38,073 nt of DNA from a virus: positions 1 through 38,073 of the IMG/VR virus record IMGVR_UViG_3300010885_027908; one strand, written 5' to 3'. Made by a program: the position numbers and the translations under genes. Positions 20,766-29,312 of this stretch are shown here, one piece after another (within the stretch, counting starts at the first letter, position 1; every line of letters begins with the position of its first letter). The notes under the pieces are model-generated. The model ran no database searches, was not told the origin of the DNA, and worked only from the letters and a program-made list of their open reading frames with translations.

Positions 20766-21944
20766 TTATACAGAACCGTCAGAACCTTGATAGAAGAAAC
20801 GACTGTCAATGAAATCCGCGTTCGCACGAATACGAACTTTAAAGCGAATTACATCACGGTCGAAACTCATACCAGATGCTGGGTTCTCTAATTCAACCAC
20901 GGCCGCTTCACGAATCTGAGCAATGAACGCAGGTACTTTAGAATCAAGAACGTACCATGCTTTAGAGTCAGCACTTACTGAACCGTTTTGGTCAAACACG
21001 AATCGAGAAATGATTGGGTTAGCAATACCTTCGATTGGGTTGATAGAGAACGCGCCCCCAGTCGCTCCAGCCGTTGCACCAGTTGGATAGTATCCAGAAT
21101 GAAGCAAAGTAGCTAAATCGAATTTGTAGTGAGGTGAAGCGATGATCGCGTCAGGTTGAACTGACATTTTCAAACCAAGCAAGTTTTTCTGATTCATTAG
21201 AGCAATAAAGCCCGCTTGAATGTTAGCTTGATTTAACGCACCGTAAGAAGCTGGTCTAGTTGAACCGCCGCCCACTAGTGAAGTAGACCAAGGGTAATTT
21301 GCTTCAGTTGAAGGTTGAGTTTCAGATTTAGGTACGCTCATGTTTCCATAAGTCATTCCTGATACTGAAGCCAATTTACCGTAGCAAAGAACTTCAAGAA
21401 CTTGTTTAGCATATTGACCAAGCAAGCCGGATTGTTTTTGAAATTGGCCCGTTTGATCGTCTTCTAAAAGTTCTTTAGAAACTGCGAACAAAGTTCCGTA
21501 CTTTCTATTTCTGAGCTTGATGTCCAAACCAGCCGCGCCCACTTCCGGATAGATTTCGTTCTCCCCGATTTGAGAAGGGAAACCAACACCTTGTAGTGGT
21601 GCGTAAAGTTCTTCTTGACGAGAAGAGTTAACAGTGTGTGCCCATTGTTCAAATGTAGTCGGAACAGACTCATAAGCGCTGTTAACGATAGTTTGAACAC
21701 CAGCACGAAGAACCGCTGGGAATGCTCCCATTTGATCCGCTTCTGCTAATTTGTTCTTGGTTTTTTTCCAGTTGAAAGAACGCTCAAGAACCGGAAATGC
21801 TTTCGCATCTCTTGGGTCAACGCCGAAAGAACGCTTCATTGATTCAATCAATGATTGCTCGTCTTCAGACGCCCATAGTTTTTCTGTAATCACTGCGCGG
21901 TTTTCATCGGCAGTGTTTTTGAATCCAATTTTATGTGTACTCAT
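20766..21944 (-). CDS. Major capsid protein (HK97 fold expected)
   Basis: A 392-residue protein in the canonical place after the protease, scaffold and decoration genes. AGAFPAVLRAGVQTIVNSAYESVPTTFEQWAHTVNSSRQEELYAPLQ is a typical N-arm to E-loop region. YGTLFAVSKELLEDDQTGQFQKQSGLLGQYAKQVLEVLCYGKLAS matches the spine helix of Mu-like/HK97-fold capsid proteins. The C-terminal half includes PDAIIASPHYKFDLATLLHSG. The first 75 residues may be removed by the phage protease as a delta domain. AAAGGAAT precedes the ATG. Confidence 0.85.
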   Translation of the reverse strand: MSTHKIGFKNTADENRAVITEKLWASEDEQSLIESMKRSFGVDPRDAKAFPVLERSFNWKKTKNKLAEADQMGAFPAVLRAGVQTIVNSAYESVPTTFEQWAHTVNSSRQEELYAPLQGVGFPSQIGENEIYPEVGAAGLDIKLRNRKYGTLFAVSKELLEDDQTGQFQKQSGLLGQYAKQVLEVLCYGKLASVSGMTYGNMSVPKSETQPSTEANYPWSTSLVGGGSTRPASYGALNQANIQAGFIALMNQKNLLGLKMSVQPDAIIASPHYKFDLATLLHSGYYPTGATAGATGGAFSINPIEGIANPIISRFVFDQNGSVSADSKAWYVLDSKVPAFIAQIREAAVVELENPASGMSFDRDVIRFKVRIRANADFIDSRFFYQGSDGSV

Positions 21945-21966
21945 TTATTTTTTATTCCTTTATAAA

Positions 21967-22458
21967 TTAAAGTTCAAAACCAGCGCCGTTGTTACAGCCT
22001 AGTAAAACTCTACCAGTTGAAGACGAACCCGCAGTGATTGCAGCGTCTTGAAAAATACCAATTTTGTTTGTACCAGTTGAAGACACAGTTTGTGCGTCAG
22101 TGGTAGAAGCATAAACGTCACCGCCAGCAACGAAAGAATCGCCAGACTTCAATTTAAGAAGGCAAATGACTCCGTATTGTGGGCCAGCAATTCCTTCAAT
22201 AGCTTGAGCAGCGTCTACAGACGTGCCAGTGTATGAAGAGATTAACTTTCCATTAACGATTGTGTTACGAGCAACGCCCAAAACGCGAGCCGCGTCTGTA
22301 TCGCTAGTTACTGGTTTGATTAGGTGATTGGTAGTATCTAAATAAAGAATATCACCTTGGTTGAAGCTCACTGCCGAGCTAATTAAGTTCAATGCGGACT
22401 CGAATACAGATCCGGGTCTTACTGAACGTACAATGTTATTGATCGCTTTCGTAGCCAT
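21967..22458 (-). CDS. Head decoration protein candidate
   Basis: A 163-residue beta-rich protein located between the scaffold and capsid genes. The order of strands (FNQGDILYLDTTNHLIKPVTSDTDAARVLGVARNTIVNGK...YGVICLLKLKSGDSFVAGGDVYASTTDAQTVSSTGTNKIGIFQD) is that of DUF2190-type capsid-stabilising proteins: residual G-D-x-V pairs and a GIFQD end. It probably sits at the three-fold joints of the shell. AAGGAGAAAT precedes the start. Confidence 0.7.
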   Translation of the reverse strand: MATKAINNIVRSVRPGSVFESALNLISSAVSFNQGDILYLDTTNHLIKPVTSDTDAARVLGVARNTIVNGKLISSYTGTSVDAAQAIEGIAGPQYGVICLLKLKSGDSFVAGGDVYASTTDAQTVSSTGTNKIGIFQDAAITAGSSSTGRVLLGCNNGAGFEL

Positions 22459-22482
22459 GTTTTTATTTCTCCTTGTTTATAT

Positions 22483-23220
22483 TTATTTAAGCATATCGCC
22501 GAAAGAAATTTTATTTCCTTTAGACGGTGCACTTACGGTTTTTTCAGTTGAAGTTACAAAGAAAGAGGACTTCGCTTTAGACTCACTTCCAAGCGATAGA
22601 CCAGCTTCTTTAAAAGCTTCCACATAAATTTTGATTGCTTCATCCGCTTCTTTTTCAGAGCGAATCTTTTTAGCACGAATCTTATCAGTCACAGAACGTG
22701 GAAGTTTTGACTCTGACAATTTCTTGTCAAGGTATACAGCCATGTCGCGCTTCTTAAGTTCTGACTCAAGCATTGCGATACGAGCTTCAAGCTTCATAGA
22801 CGCCGCTTCTTTTTTAGCTTCATCTTCTGACTCGTGTTTTGCTTCGTCTTCGCTTTCATGCTTAGCTTCGTCTTCAGACTCGCATTTTTCAGCTTCATGC
22901 TTTGCGGCCATGTGCTTTGCTAATTTCATTGCATGAGCGGTTGCCTTAGCTGCGTCTTCTGACTCGTAACCCATTTCCTTGTAAGCTTCGCAAGCTTTAT
23001 GAGCGGCTTCTTCTTCTTCTTCGCCCATTTCTTTACCATCATCGCCCATGTGTTTTTTAATCATGTCGAGGATAAGTTTCTTATCTTGCTCTTCGTCCCC
23101 ATGATCGCCGTTTTGTTCAGGCGCATCTTGAGCTTCGTCTTCGTTTTCAGACTCATGTTTTTGTTTCATTTTCATTGCTTCGTCTTCTGCCTCTTTGGGT
23201 AGAATGTCTTTCTTTGCCAT
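22483..23220 (-). CDS. Scaffold protein from an internal in-frame start
   Basis: Inside the protease gene AAAAAAAGGAGAAAGAAATG provides an excellent ribosome site 6 bases before an in-frame ATG at 23220. The resulting 245-residue protein (MAKKDILPKEAEDEAMKMKQ...) contains only the acidic coiled-coil scaffold and its C-terminal capsid-binding helix. This copies the lambda C/Nu3 plan, where a large excess of free scaffold is made. Not proven, but the site is stronger than at many gene starts here. Confidence 0.7.
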   Translation of the reverse strand: MAKKDILPKEAEDEAMKMKQKHESENEDEAQDAPEQNGDHGDEEQDKKLILDMIKKHMGDDGKEMGEEEEEAAHKACEAYKEMGYESEDAAKATAHAMKLAKHMAAKHEAEKCESEDEAKHESEDEAKHESEDEAKKEAASMKLEARIAMLESELKKRDMAVYLDKKLSESKLPRSVTDKIRAKKIRSEKEADEAIKIYVEAFKEAGLSLGSESKAKSSFFVTSTEKTVSAPSKGNKISFGDMLK

Positions 23221-24294
23221 TTCTTTCTCCTTTTTTTCACTTTCCATAATTTCCAAGACGCGGCCCTTTGCTCCCGCCTCAGTTACTAAGTCTGTTGAGA
23301 TCGCATCTCGAATAGTATTCACTACTCGTATTTGCGTCAAACCTTCTTCGATGGCTTTCATGATTTTAGGTTTACATGACTCAGGAATATTTCCCTCTTT
23401 CATGAAATCCTCAACCGATAACGCTTCAGCATCTCCCGAAGCATTAATTGAAAGCCCTACGAAATCTTTGTCAGCGTATTTTTCGGAATAGTCTACAGCC
23501 TGACGAACTAATGAACGCGCCCACTCGTAAGGTGCGTCTGGTAAAATAACAAGGTCAGCGCATAAAGCTTTGGAACCATCATCGTTCTCTTCAACGTGTA
23601 CGTTCTCAAAGTGACCGATAATGTCACGCACTGAGCGCTCAGGTCTGTCTTGATCTTCAGAGCGCGAAGGGTGATCGGCATAGCATTTCTTACCTTCGAA
23701 AGCCGTAATTGCACTTTCAATCGCGTTAGCCGAATAATAAAACCCATCCCTAAGATTTCCTAAGCCTTCTTGAATAAGAGCTACTTTAAATTTGTTCTTA
23801 ACCTGAGCGCCCTTTGATGGCCCGCCTTCGCTTTCCATAAATCGAGCGGAAACAAATCGATCTCTTAAAGAAGCTTCAGTGTGAACAAATTCCTTGGGCT
23901 TCATTTTGCCCTTAAACTTTTTATCTTTTTTCTTTTTAGTGTCTGGAACTTGAGCGCGAAGAACAGCGGCGTTAGCGCCCATTTGTTCAGCCTCTTTTTT
24001 CATTGCATCCACTTTGTCTTTTTGATCAACGATAGCCAAACCTTTGGCTTTCAATGTATTGACCAAAGTTGCCGCGCTCATCTCGGGAGTATCTAACAAA
24101 ATTTGATTAACTTGGTCTTCAACGGTTGGGCTTGGGTTAGTCAATGGTTTTGGCTCGGGCTCACCCACCACTGGCTTAACTTCTTTTTTCTTCGAATAAA
24201 CGTCAGAAGCATAGAACCAAAACGGTTGCTTAATGCCTGTTTTGTCGTCTTCTTTTTTCTTAACCAGACTTTCAATCGTTTTAAGTAATTTCAT
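22483..24294 (-). CDS. Prohead protease fused to scaffold
   Basis: A 603-residue protein. I choose ATG 24294 (MKLLKTIESLVKKKEDD) because it lies one base after the previous stop; a start 20 codons earlier would overlap that gene. Residues around 150-360 form the protease part (FMESEGGPSKGAQVKNKFKVALIQEGLG...CYADHPSRSEDQDRPERSVRDIIGHFENVHVE...FVGLSINASG). H and S residues are those expected of phage prohead peptidases, and CYADHPSR is a strong motif. The rest is a highly acidic, coiled-coil scaffold with three KHESEDEA-type repeats. An internal start at 23220 probably makes the scaffold alone. Confidence 0.8.
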   Translation of the reverse strand: MKLLKTIESLVKKKEDDKTGIKQPFWFYASDVYSKKKEVKPVVGEPEPKPLTNPSPTVEDQVNQILLDTPEMSAATLVNTLKAKGLAIVDQKDKVDAMKKEAEQMGANAAVLRAQVPDTKKKKDKKFKGKMKPKEFVHTEASLRDRFVSARFMESEGGPSKGAQVKNKFKVALIQEGLGNLRDGFYYSANAIESAITAFEGKKCYADHPSRSEDQDRPERSVRDIIGHFENVHVEENDDGSKALCADLVILPDAPYEWARSLVRQAVDYSEKYADKDFVGLSINASGDAEALSVEDFMKEGNIPESCKPKIMKAIEEGLTQIRVVNTIRDAISTDLVTEAGAKGRVLEIMESEKKEKEMAKKDILPKEAEDEAMKMKQKHESENEDEAQDAPEQNGDHGDEEQDKKLILDMIKKHMGDDGKEMGEEEEEAAHKACEAYKEMGYESEDAAKATAHAMKLAKHMAAKHEAEKCESEDEAKHESEDEAKHESEDEAKKEAASMKLEARIAMLESELKKRDMAVYLDKKLSESKLPRSVTDKIRAKKIRSEKEADEAIKIYVEAFKEAGLSLGSESKAKSSFFVTSTEKTVSAPSKGNKISFGDMLK

Positions 24295-24295
24295 T

Positions 24296-24670
24296 CTACC
24301 ATTTTTCTCGTTTAGTTCTTTGAGCTTTAGAAACGAACTTAACTTTAATGTCAAACTTGCCGCTAGTGTTGGGCTGAACTTGAGGTTGGTAATCCATTTC
24401 TTTTAAGTTTATGCCCATACTTTTCGCGACTCGCTCAACTTCCTCAAGAGACTTGCAGCGGTATCCTTCGATTTCGTAAATATGTCGTCTAACAACTTTA
24501 TTTAAATTCGTGGAACCGCGATCAACTTCTTGAAGTCGTTCGTCTTCTCTGCCTAGTAGAGTCTCAGGGTTTTTCACAAACTCGTCAAATGAGGGCATCC
24601 CAAACGAATGTGGGTCTTCCATTACATCGTCAAAACTTGCTTCGGCTAACTTTTTAAGTCTATCAGTCAT
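24296..24670 (-). CDS. Hypothetical head-module protein
   Basis: A 124-residue protein starting at ATG 24670 (MTDRLKKLAEASFDDVMEDPHSFGMPSFDEF), with AAGGAT 8 bases upstream and an 8-base overlap with the portal stop. The earlier in-frame start, 26 residues upstream, lies in portal coding sequence and reads poorly. The acidic N-terminal part contains a proline-rich FGMPSFDEFVKNPETLLGRE. A later CKSLEEVERVAKSMGINLKEMD forms a helix. No family recognised. Its site between portal and protease suggests a minor head or packaging factor. Confidence 0.65.
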   Translation of the reverse strand: MTDRLKKLAEASFDDVMEDPHSFGMPSFDEFVKNPETLLGREDERLQEVDRGSTNLNKVVRRHIYEIEGYRCKSLEEVERVAKSMGINLKEMDYQPQVQPNTSGKFDIKVKFVSKAQRTKREKW

Positions 24671-26417
24671 AGTGTTTATCCTTGATCTCGGTTTTTTCAG
24701 TCGAGGGAATATTGCTATTAGATTTAGGTACTTCCGGAATGCTACCAATAGACGAAGGCGCGGTCAATGGGCTGGCCATTGCTGGTGAGCTTGGATCCTC
24801 TTTAATTTTCATTTGCTCTTCGTCGTAAATATAATCGGTAACGTTAAATTCTTTCGCTACCATGTTAGCCACGCGCTCATTTGCAAACCATTTCATGTTC
24901 TCAGCAAATGCCAAGTCTTGAAGTTTTTGTGAACGGTCAGCGGTAACAATTTCAGGGAACGTAACTTCACACTCGGCGTCAATTCCGAAGTGATCCATTA
25001 AGTGATCCCATAAATCTAAAATCACTTGCTCATAAATTTTCTGACGCCCTTCAAATTTCTTAGCGACTGGTTCGGTTGCTACAATAGCTGAAGCGCGAGT
25101 TTGACCGCCTGATAAGTGAGTCCCAAAATAAGAAATAGGAATCCCCATGCCTGAAGCAACGCATGAAAGCGCCCACTCAAATGTAACGTTACCGCCACCT
25201 TTACCAGTGCCTTCAACGCCTTTATACTCGCGCTTTACTTTCGCGGTATGTACGAACTCAGAGCCAGCGGGTGCAATCGTTCCAATGCTTGCTTGATCTT
25301 GAATATAAGCGTTAATGTCACCTTGTGAACCCTCAATGGTTGTATCAATGCACCAGCTTGCTTGTTTTTGTAACGCGATTAAAGAGTAATTCACAGAGTC
25401 GCGCAAGCGCTTAAGGAATCCTAATACACTAAACAAATCAGAGCGACCGCGCTTCTCATTAGAAAACGCATTCACTTTGTAATGATTGATTTGATCGGCT
25501 GGAATAGTTTGAAACACAAACTTAGACGAAGGTACTACCGAATTCTCACCAGCTAGACCAGTATACATTTGCCATTGAGTAGGTGCGACCCAAACGTAAT
25601 AAAGTACGTTAGTAATGTCTTCGGGTACGGTAACAACTTCCCAGAATACAGTTGCATCTAATAAACGAACTCTCGGCAATATTCCCTTAGGCACTGGTTG
25701 ATTTGCATAAGGTACTTGCACAATTTTAGTTTCATTATGTGGAAGCTTCCAAATCATTACTTCACCGTTCACTGATAACTCGGTCGCAAGTTGTTCCATT
25801 TGTGTTTGAAGTTTATTAACTTTTTCAAATGCTCGCCATAATGAAAGCGCTGCTTTGTTATCAGAGTCAACACGAAAGCCACGACCAAGGGTAAAGTCTT
25901 TAATAATGTTCACCGCTTGGTGAGCGATCGGGTCATGGTGGTATGCGTAGAAGCTGGCATTCGCCTGACGAATATAATCGTAGAAATATAAATTCTTATA
26001 AAACGGGCCACCAAGTAACGGCACGAAATCTTGACCCACTAGCCCTGAGGTTGTTTGATCTCCAATGTCAGTGGCAAATGAATCGTAACCTTCGCGTAAG
26101 TTAACGCCTTGCCAATTCTTATCACCCGCCTTGAATGATTCAAGAAACTCTTCGCGTCCAATTTGTTTTAAGCCGAACTCTTTAGTTTCATGATTGTAAG
26201 CAAGAACGCGAGCGTCAATTCCAACGCTTGGGTCGTTCTCTAAACATGCAACCATTTCCGCAATAGATTTAACCTGGTTCGGGTCACGCCAGTTACTTGG
26301 CGAGAAGCCTTCTTGAAACTCGTAGTTCTCGTCGATAAAGTCTGCGTACCTATCTTGTGGTGCTTTGAACTCTTTTTCTATCGATGCGACTTCTTTGCCG
26401 CCTAACTGTTTAGCCAT
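24663..26417 (-). CDS. Portal protein
   Basis: A 584-residue protein in the portal position between MuF-like and protease genes. FYAYHHDPIAHQAVNIIKDFTLGRGFRVDSDN followed by LSLWRAFEKVNKLQTQMEQLATELSVNGEVMIWKL is a clear wing and stem motif. RSDLFSVLGFLKRLRDSVNYSLIALQKQASW is the crown-side helix. SCVASGMGIPISYFGTHLSGGQTRASAI is the conserved LSGGQ-like loop seen in many portals. It forms the dodecameric DNA channel. Confidence 0.9.
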   Translation of the reverse strand: MAKQLGGKEVASIEKEFKAPQDRYADFIDENYEFQEGFSPSNWRDPNQVKSIAEMVACLENDPSVGIDARVLAYNHETKEFGLKQIGREEFLESFKAGDKNWQGVNLREGYDSFATDIGDQTTSGLVGQDFVPLLGGPFYKNLYFYDYIRQANASFYAYHHDPIAHQAVNIIKDFTLGRGFRVDSDNKAALSLWRAFEKVNKLQTQMEQLATELSVNGEVMIWKLPHNETKIVQVPYANQPVPKGILPRVRLLDATVFWEVVTVPEDITNVLYYVWVAPTQWQMYTGLAGENSVVPSSKFVFQTIPADQINHYKVNAFSNEKRGRSDLFSVLGFLKRLRDSVNYSLIALQKQASWCIDTTIEGSQGDINAYIQDQASIGTIAPAGSEFVHTAKVKREYKGVEGTGKGGGNVTFEWALSCVASGMGIPISYFGTHLSGGQTRASAIVATEPVAKKFEGRQKIYEQVILDLWDHLMDHFGIDAECEVTFPEIVTADRSQKLQDLAFAENMKWFANERVANMVAKEFNVTDYIYDEEQMKIKEDPSSPAMASPLTAPSSIGSIPEVPKSNSNIPSTEKTEIKDKHYD

Positions 26418-27532
26418 TGGTTGAACTCCTCTTCGTTACTTTGTTCTAAATCGGGCATATTGTCGAGCATGGGCGCCATGCTACAACGACAATTGAAATG
26501 AAATGGTGGGGCCGATTGTTCGCCTTCGGTCATCTCTTCAACTTCCTTTGTGGTCTTACCGTCAAAATCAATACAGCCGTAATCACCGCAGCACTCATCA
26601 CAAGTGTGATCGTCAATGATTGCAATGATTGAAAAATCAACAATACCGTTCTGATTAGCCGCTTCGTTTTGTCCTGACCTTACAGAGCTTACGAAATCGT
26701 TTGCCATCTCTCGCTCTAAGTCCCAACCGTATCTTTCAACCGTTACAACGGCAGCGGTTCCAGCCGATACTTCGGGCACATCATAATCAACATCGTAAAT
26801 TGACTCCGGCCCGCGGTTGCTCGGGATATAATCATTCATGTAATTTGTAACCATGATTTGCCATTCATTCTCGGGAATAAATGCTTTCACTTCAAACTCA
26901 GTACCTTTTTTAACAATCTTTGACGCTTCTTTAATTACAGGCTTGAGTGCCCTCTTATGTCTCTTAGTCTTTTTAACTTGTGGCAATGCTTTAAGTAATC
27001 GCGGAATAAGCTCTTCACGAGTCTCGCCTCTTATTCTTGAATACTCGATCGCGCTCATTAATTTATGTGAAATCACGGTCAATGAATGAATGATGCGGTC
27101 AAACACTTCATGTCCTTGAGAAGTCTTATCGCTTATGTGTCTTAACTCATGATCATTAATGTGAATGGCCGTTTGAGTGTCAGTCGTTCTTGTAATCGCT
27201 TCAGCTTCACCCACCGATGATAAAAGAAATGAATGCTTCATTAGCGTCTTGTAAATGTGCTCGATAAAGTGTGCGCTCTTATAAAACTCTGAATCAATAG
27301 CATGGTTGATTTGAGTTAATGAATATTTGGCGCGATTTGTCTTGATTGAATCTTTAGGAATAGAACCATAGCGATACGAAATCATTTCAATAACACGACT
27401 AAACACACCGCGTAACTCATCATCTATTTTGGCTTGAGCATTAATATATAAACGCTCTAAAGCTTTATCTCGTAAAAGTATAAACGAGGTGTAAGCTTTG
27501 CTCTTGTTAGCGGGTTGTTTCATTGGCTTCAT
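26402..27532 (-). CDS. MuF-like minor head protein
   Basis: A 376-residue protein overlapping the portal start by 16 bases. The C-terminal part carries DDHTCDECCGDYG (C311, C314) and APPFHFNCRC (H345, C348, C350), the conserved cysteine/histidine pair of the phage Mu protein F / SPP1 gp7 family, which binds DNA and joins the portal. The N-terminal 250 residues are helical and basic (KKTKRHKRALKPVIKE), suitable for DNA contact in the head. No fused toxin domain is obvious. Confidence 0.85.
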   Translation of the reverse strand: MKPMKQPANKSKAYTSFILLRDKALERLYINAQAKIDDELRGVFSRVIEMISYRYGSIPKDSIKTNRAKYSLTQINHAIDSEFYKSAHFIEHIYKTLMKHSFLLSSVGEAEAITRTTDTQTAIHINDHELRHISDKTSQGHEVFDRIIHSLTVISHKLMSAIEYSRIRGETREELIPRLLKALPQVKKTKRHKRALKPVIKEASKIVKKGTEFEVKAFIPENEWQIMVTNYMNDYIPSNRGPESIYDVDYDVPEVSAGTAAVVTVERYGWDLEREMANDFVSSVRSGQNEAANQNGIVDFSIIAIIDDHTCDECCGDYGCIDFDGKTTKEVEEMTEGEQSAPPFHFNCRCSMAPMLDNMPDLEQSNEEEFNQWLNS

Positions 27533-27559
27533 TTCAACACATACTCTTTTAAATTACAA

Positions 27560-27643
27560 TGGCGGGCGCGCTGGACTCGAACCAGTTATTTACAGGGAGC
27601 GTCCCCCAATCCTGTAACAGTTTACCAATTAACCTACGCGCCC
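27560..27643 (-). tRNA. tRNA-like element with abnormal anticodon arm
   Basis: On the minus strand GGGCGCG pairs with CGCGCCC (7 base pairs), followed by G and CCA. TA joins the acceptor stem to a D arm (GGTT/AACT, loop AATTGGTA), and the T arm is CTGG-TTCGAGT-CCAG, only 4 base pairs. The middle stem TTACA/TGTAA (extendable to seven pairs) holds an 18-base loop (14 if extended) instead of 7. A TGG preceded by T is visible, which would read proline codon CCA in a normal loop. It may be a degenerate tRNA, a tRNA with an insertion, or a tRNA mimic. Confidence 0.6.
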
Positions 27644-27679
27644 ACTAACCACTAGAATTGCTTTAACTAAAACGAAAGT

Positions 27680-28984
27680 CTAATTTCTTCGAATTACCTT
27701 CAACCCACCAACGCCAGTGCTCCACATTGATGACATTGAACAAATAACGTAACCCATCGCATCACTCATATGGGTCAATGTCTTGTCAGTGGTTTGATCT
27801 AAAATAGCTTGAGCGCCTGACTTCCATGAAACGCGCTGTAAGTCTTTTTTAAGGTGTTTGCAATTAGGGTGAACAAATATATGTCTTCGACCGTCAGCGC
27901 CCTTGAGCTTCGAGTTTACGGTGTTTACGCGATCTTTAACAAGTGGGTTACTGTCAGGGGTGCGATTCTCATAAGTAATGCCCGCTTCGTCTAGCATTTC
28001 AAACAAAATAGAATAGTCGGACTTTCCAGCGGTTGCGGTCTTAAGCGCTCGACCCGTGGCATCTCCCACAATAATGACTTGAAGTTTATTTTTTATCTCA
28101 AGCGCACGAATGCGAGAAATAAGTTCGTGAGTCATTTCTTGGGTGTGAGTCTTATTCATGAATATCTCATCAAAGAAATAAAACGTACCGTTTCGCTCTT
28201 GCCCAATAACCCAAGCGCAGGGGCTAATATTGAAATCAAGACCAACCACGATTGGTAAGTGTTTCGTGTAAGTATGTCCCTTCTCAATAAACGGGCTCCA
28301 CTCGCTGACGTTATCTTCGCTAAATGAAACATAAGCCGAGCCATTGTGAAGGTCTCGAAACTCGGCCATGATCTCTTGCGCGAACTCAGCTTCACCCATT
28401 TCTTTTTTAGCGTTATCAAATTCTTCTTGAGTAAATAGCGGGTTACAAGTTGAGGGTGATTGAATCAATGCCCACTCTTTATCATCGCCAGCCCTTTGCG
28501 CTAGATCATAAAACGCATCGAAGCCATTGGGTGTGCTAACGAATGCCGCCCATCCTTTGGTAGTTGCAAGCATTGGTCTAACAATTTGAGTCCATATCTC
28601 TGGGCTTTGATCTCGCATCTCATCAATAACCACACCATGTAAAGTCTTACCCCTTATCGAGTGAGGGTTATCGCCTGATAAGTATTCAATGATTGAGCCG
28701 TTAATAAGATCAAGCCTTAACTCTGTGTCACTCTTACGCGCTAGAATAGCTTCGGGCATCGTGCGAACTTGTCGTCTATATTGTTCTTTGGCTTGTGAAA
28801 AGATCGGACTGATAAACGCATACTGAGTGTTGGGACTTTCCCACGCTCGCTTTAGAATTTCATTATTGCACATCGTAGACTTGCCCGACTGACGACCAAG
28901 AGCGGCCACGCGATAACGGGCTTGCGAACTATGAAAACTTAATTGTGCAACGTGAGGCGAATATAGCCTAAGCTTCTGTTTCAT
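27680..28984 (-). CDS. terL: Terminase large subunit
   Basis: A 434-residue packaging motor. ATPase: GRQSGKST (residues 30-37, Walker A), GVVIDE (118-123, Walker B) and STPNG (151-155, coupling motif). Nuclease: GLDFN (D251), FFDE, VGDATG (D309) and the late acidic pair in THMSDAMGY. This covers both domains needed to translocate and cut DNA. It overlaps the small subunit by 17 bases. The circular permutation implied by the window ends points to headful packaging, but the family cannot be assigned by eye. Confidence 0.9.
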   Translation of the reverse strand: MKQKLRLYSPHVAQLSFHSSQARYRVAALGRQSGKSTMCNNEILKRAWESPNTQYAFISPIFSQAKEQYRRQVRTMPEAILARKSDTELRLDLINGSIIEYLSGDNPHSIRGKTLHGVVIDEMRDQSPEIWTQIVRPMLATTKGWAAFVSTPNGFDAFYDLAQRAGDDKEWALIQSPSTCNPLFTQEEFDNAKKEMGEAEFAQEIMAEFRDLHNGSAYVSFSEDNVSEWSPFIEKGHTYTKHLPIVVGLDFNISPCAWVIGQERNGTFYFFDEIFMNKTHTQEMTHELISRIRALEIKNKLQVIIVGDATGRALKTATAGKSDYSILFEMLDEAGITYENRTPDSNPLVKDRVNTVNSKLKGADGRRHIFVHPNCKHLKKDLQRVSWKSGAQAILDQTTDKTLTHMSDAMGYVICSMSSMWSTGVGGLKVIRRN

Positions 28985-29312
28985 TCTTCGCAGGGCTTCC
29001 CCACTCTGAAACGTAAGTGATCTCTTGCTTTACTTCCTGCTTAATGGTCTCTTCAACCTTTTCAGTCTGCCCTAGCATTTGCTTACCAAGCCAGATTTGC
29101 ATGGTGACGTTACCCTTACGCGCAGCCTCAAGCTGCCATATCCTGAGTTGAGTTCTCAAGTTCTCACGGCTTTTCTTTAAAAGTTCCGCATAACGGCGTG
29201 TTAAGGTATCGACCGAGCATCCCGCTTGAATAGCAATAGACTCGTTTGAGCAGCCGACTCCAGCAAGCTTTTCAATTAATTTCTCGTCTAGTGGTTTAAT
29301 TGGTCTAGCCAT
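28968..29312 (-). CDS. terS: Terminase small subunit
   Basis: A 114-residue protein. IKPLDEKLIEKLAGVGCSNESIAIQAGCSVDTLTRRYAELLKK is a helix-turn-helix typical of terminase small subunits, followed by an oligomerisation helix (NLRTQLRIWQLEAARKGNVTMQIWLGKQMLGQ) and an acidic tail. It binds phage DNA and presents it to the large subunit. It overlaps the upstream methyltransferase gene by 8 bases. Confidence 0.8.
   Translation of the reverse strand: MARPIKPLDEKLIEKLAGVGCSNESIAIQAGCSVDTLTRRYAELLKKSRENLRTQLRIWQLEAARKGNVTMQIWLGKQMLGQTEKVEETIKQEVKQEITYVSEWGSPAKNETEA

Noticed and set aside
24295-24354. Start of the protease gene at 24354
   Set aside because: It would overlap the upstream gene by about 60 bases; ATG 24294 sits one base after that gene's stop and gives a natural N-terminus.
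27560-27643. Calling a definite tRNA-Pro(TGG)
   Set aside because: TGG follows a T in the loop, but the loop is twice normal size and the T stem is short, so amino-acid identity is not supported.
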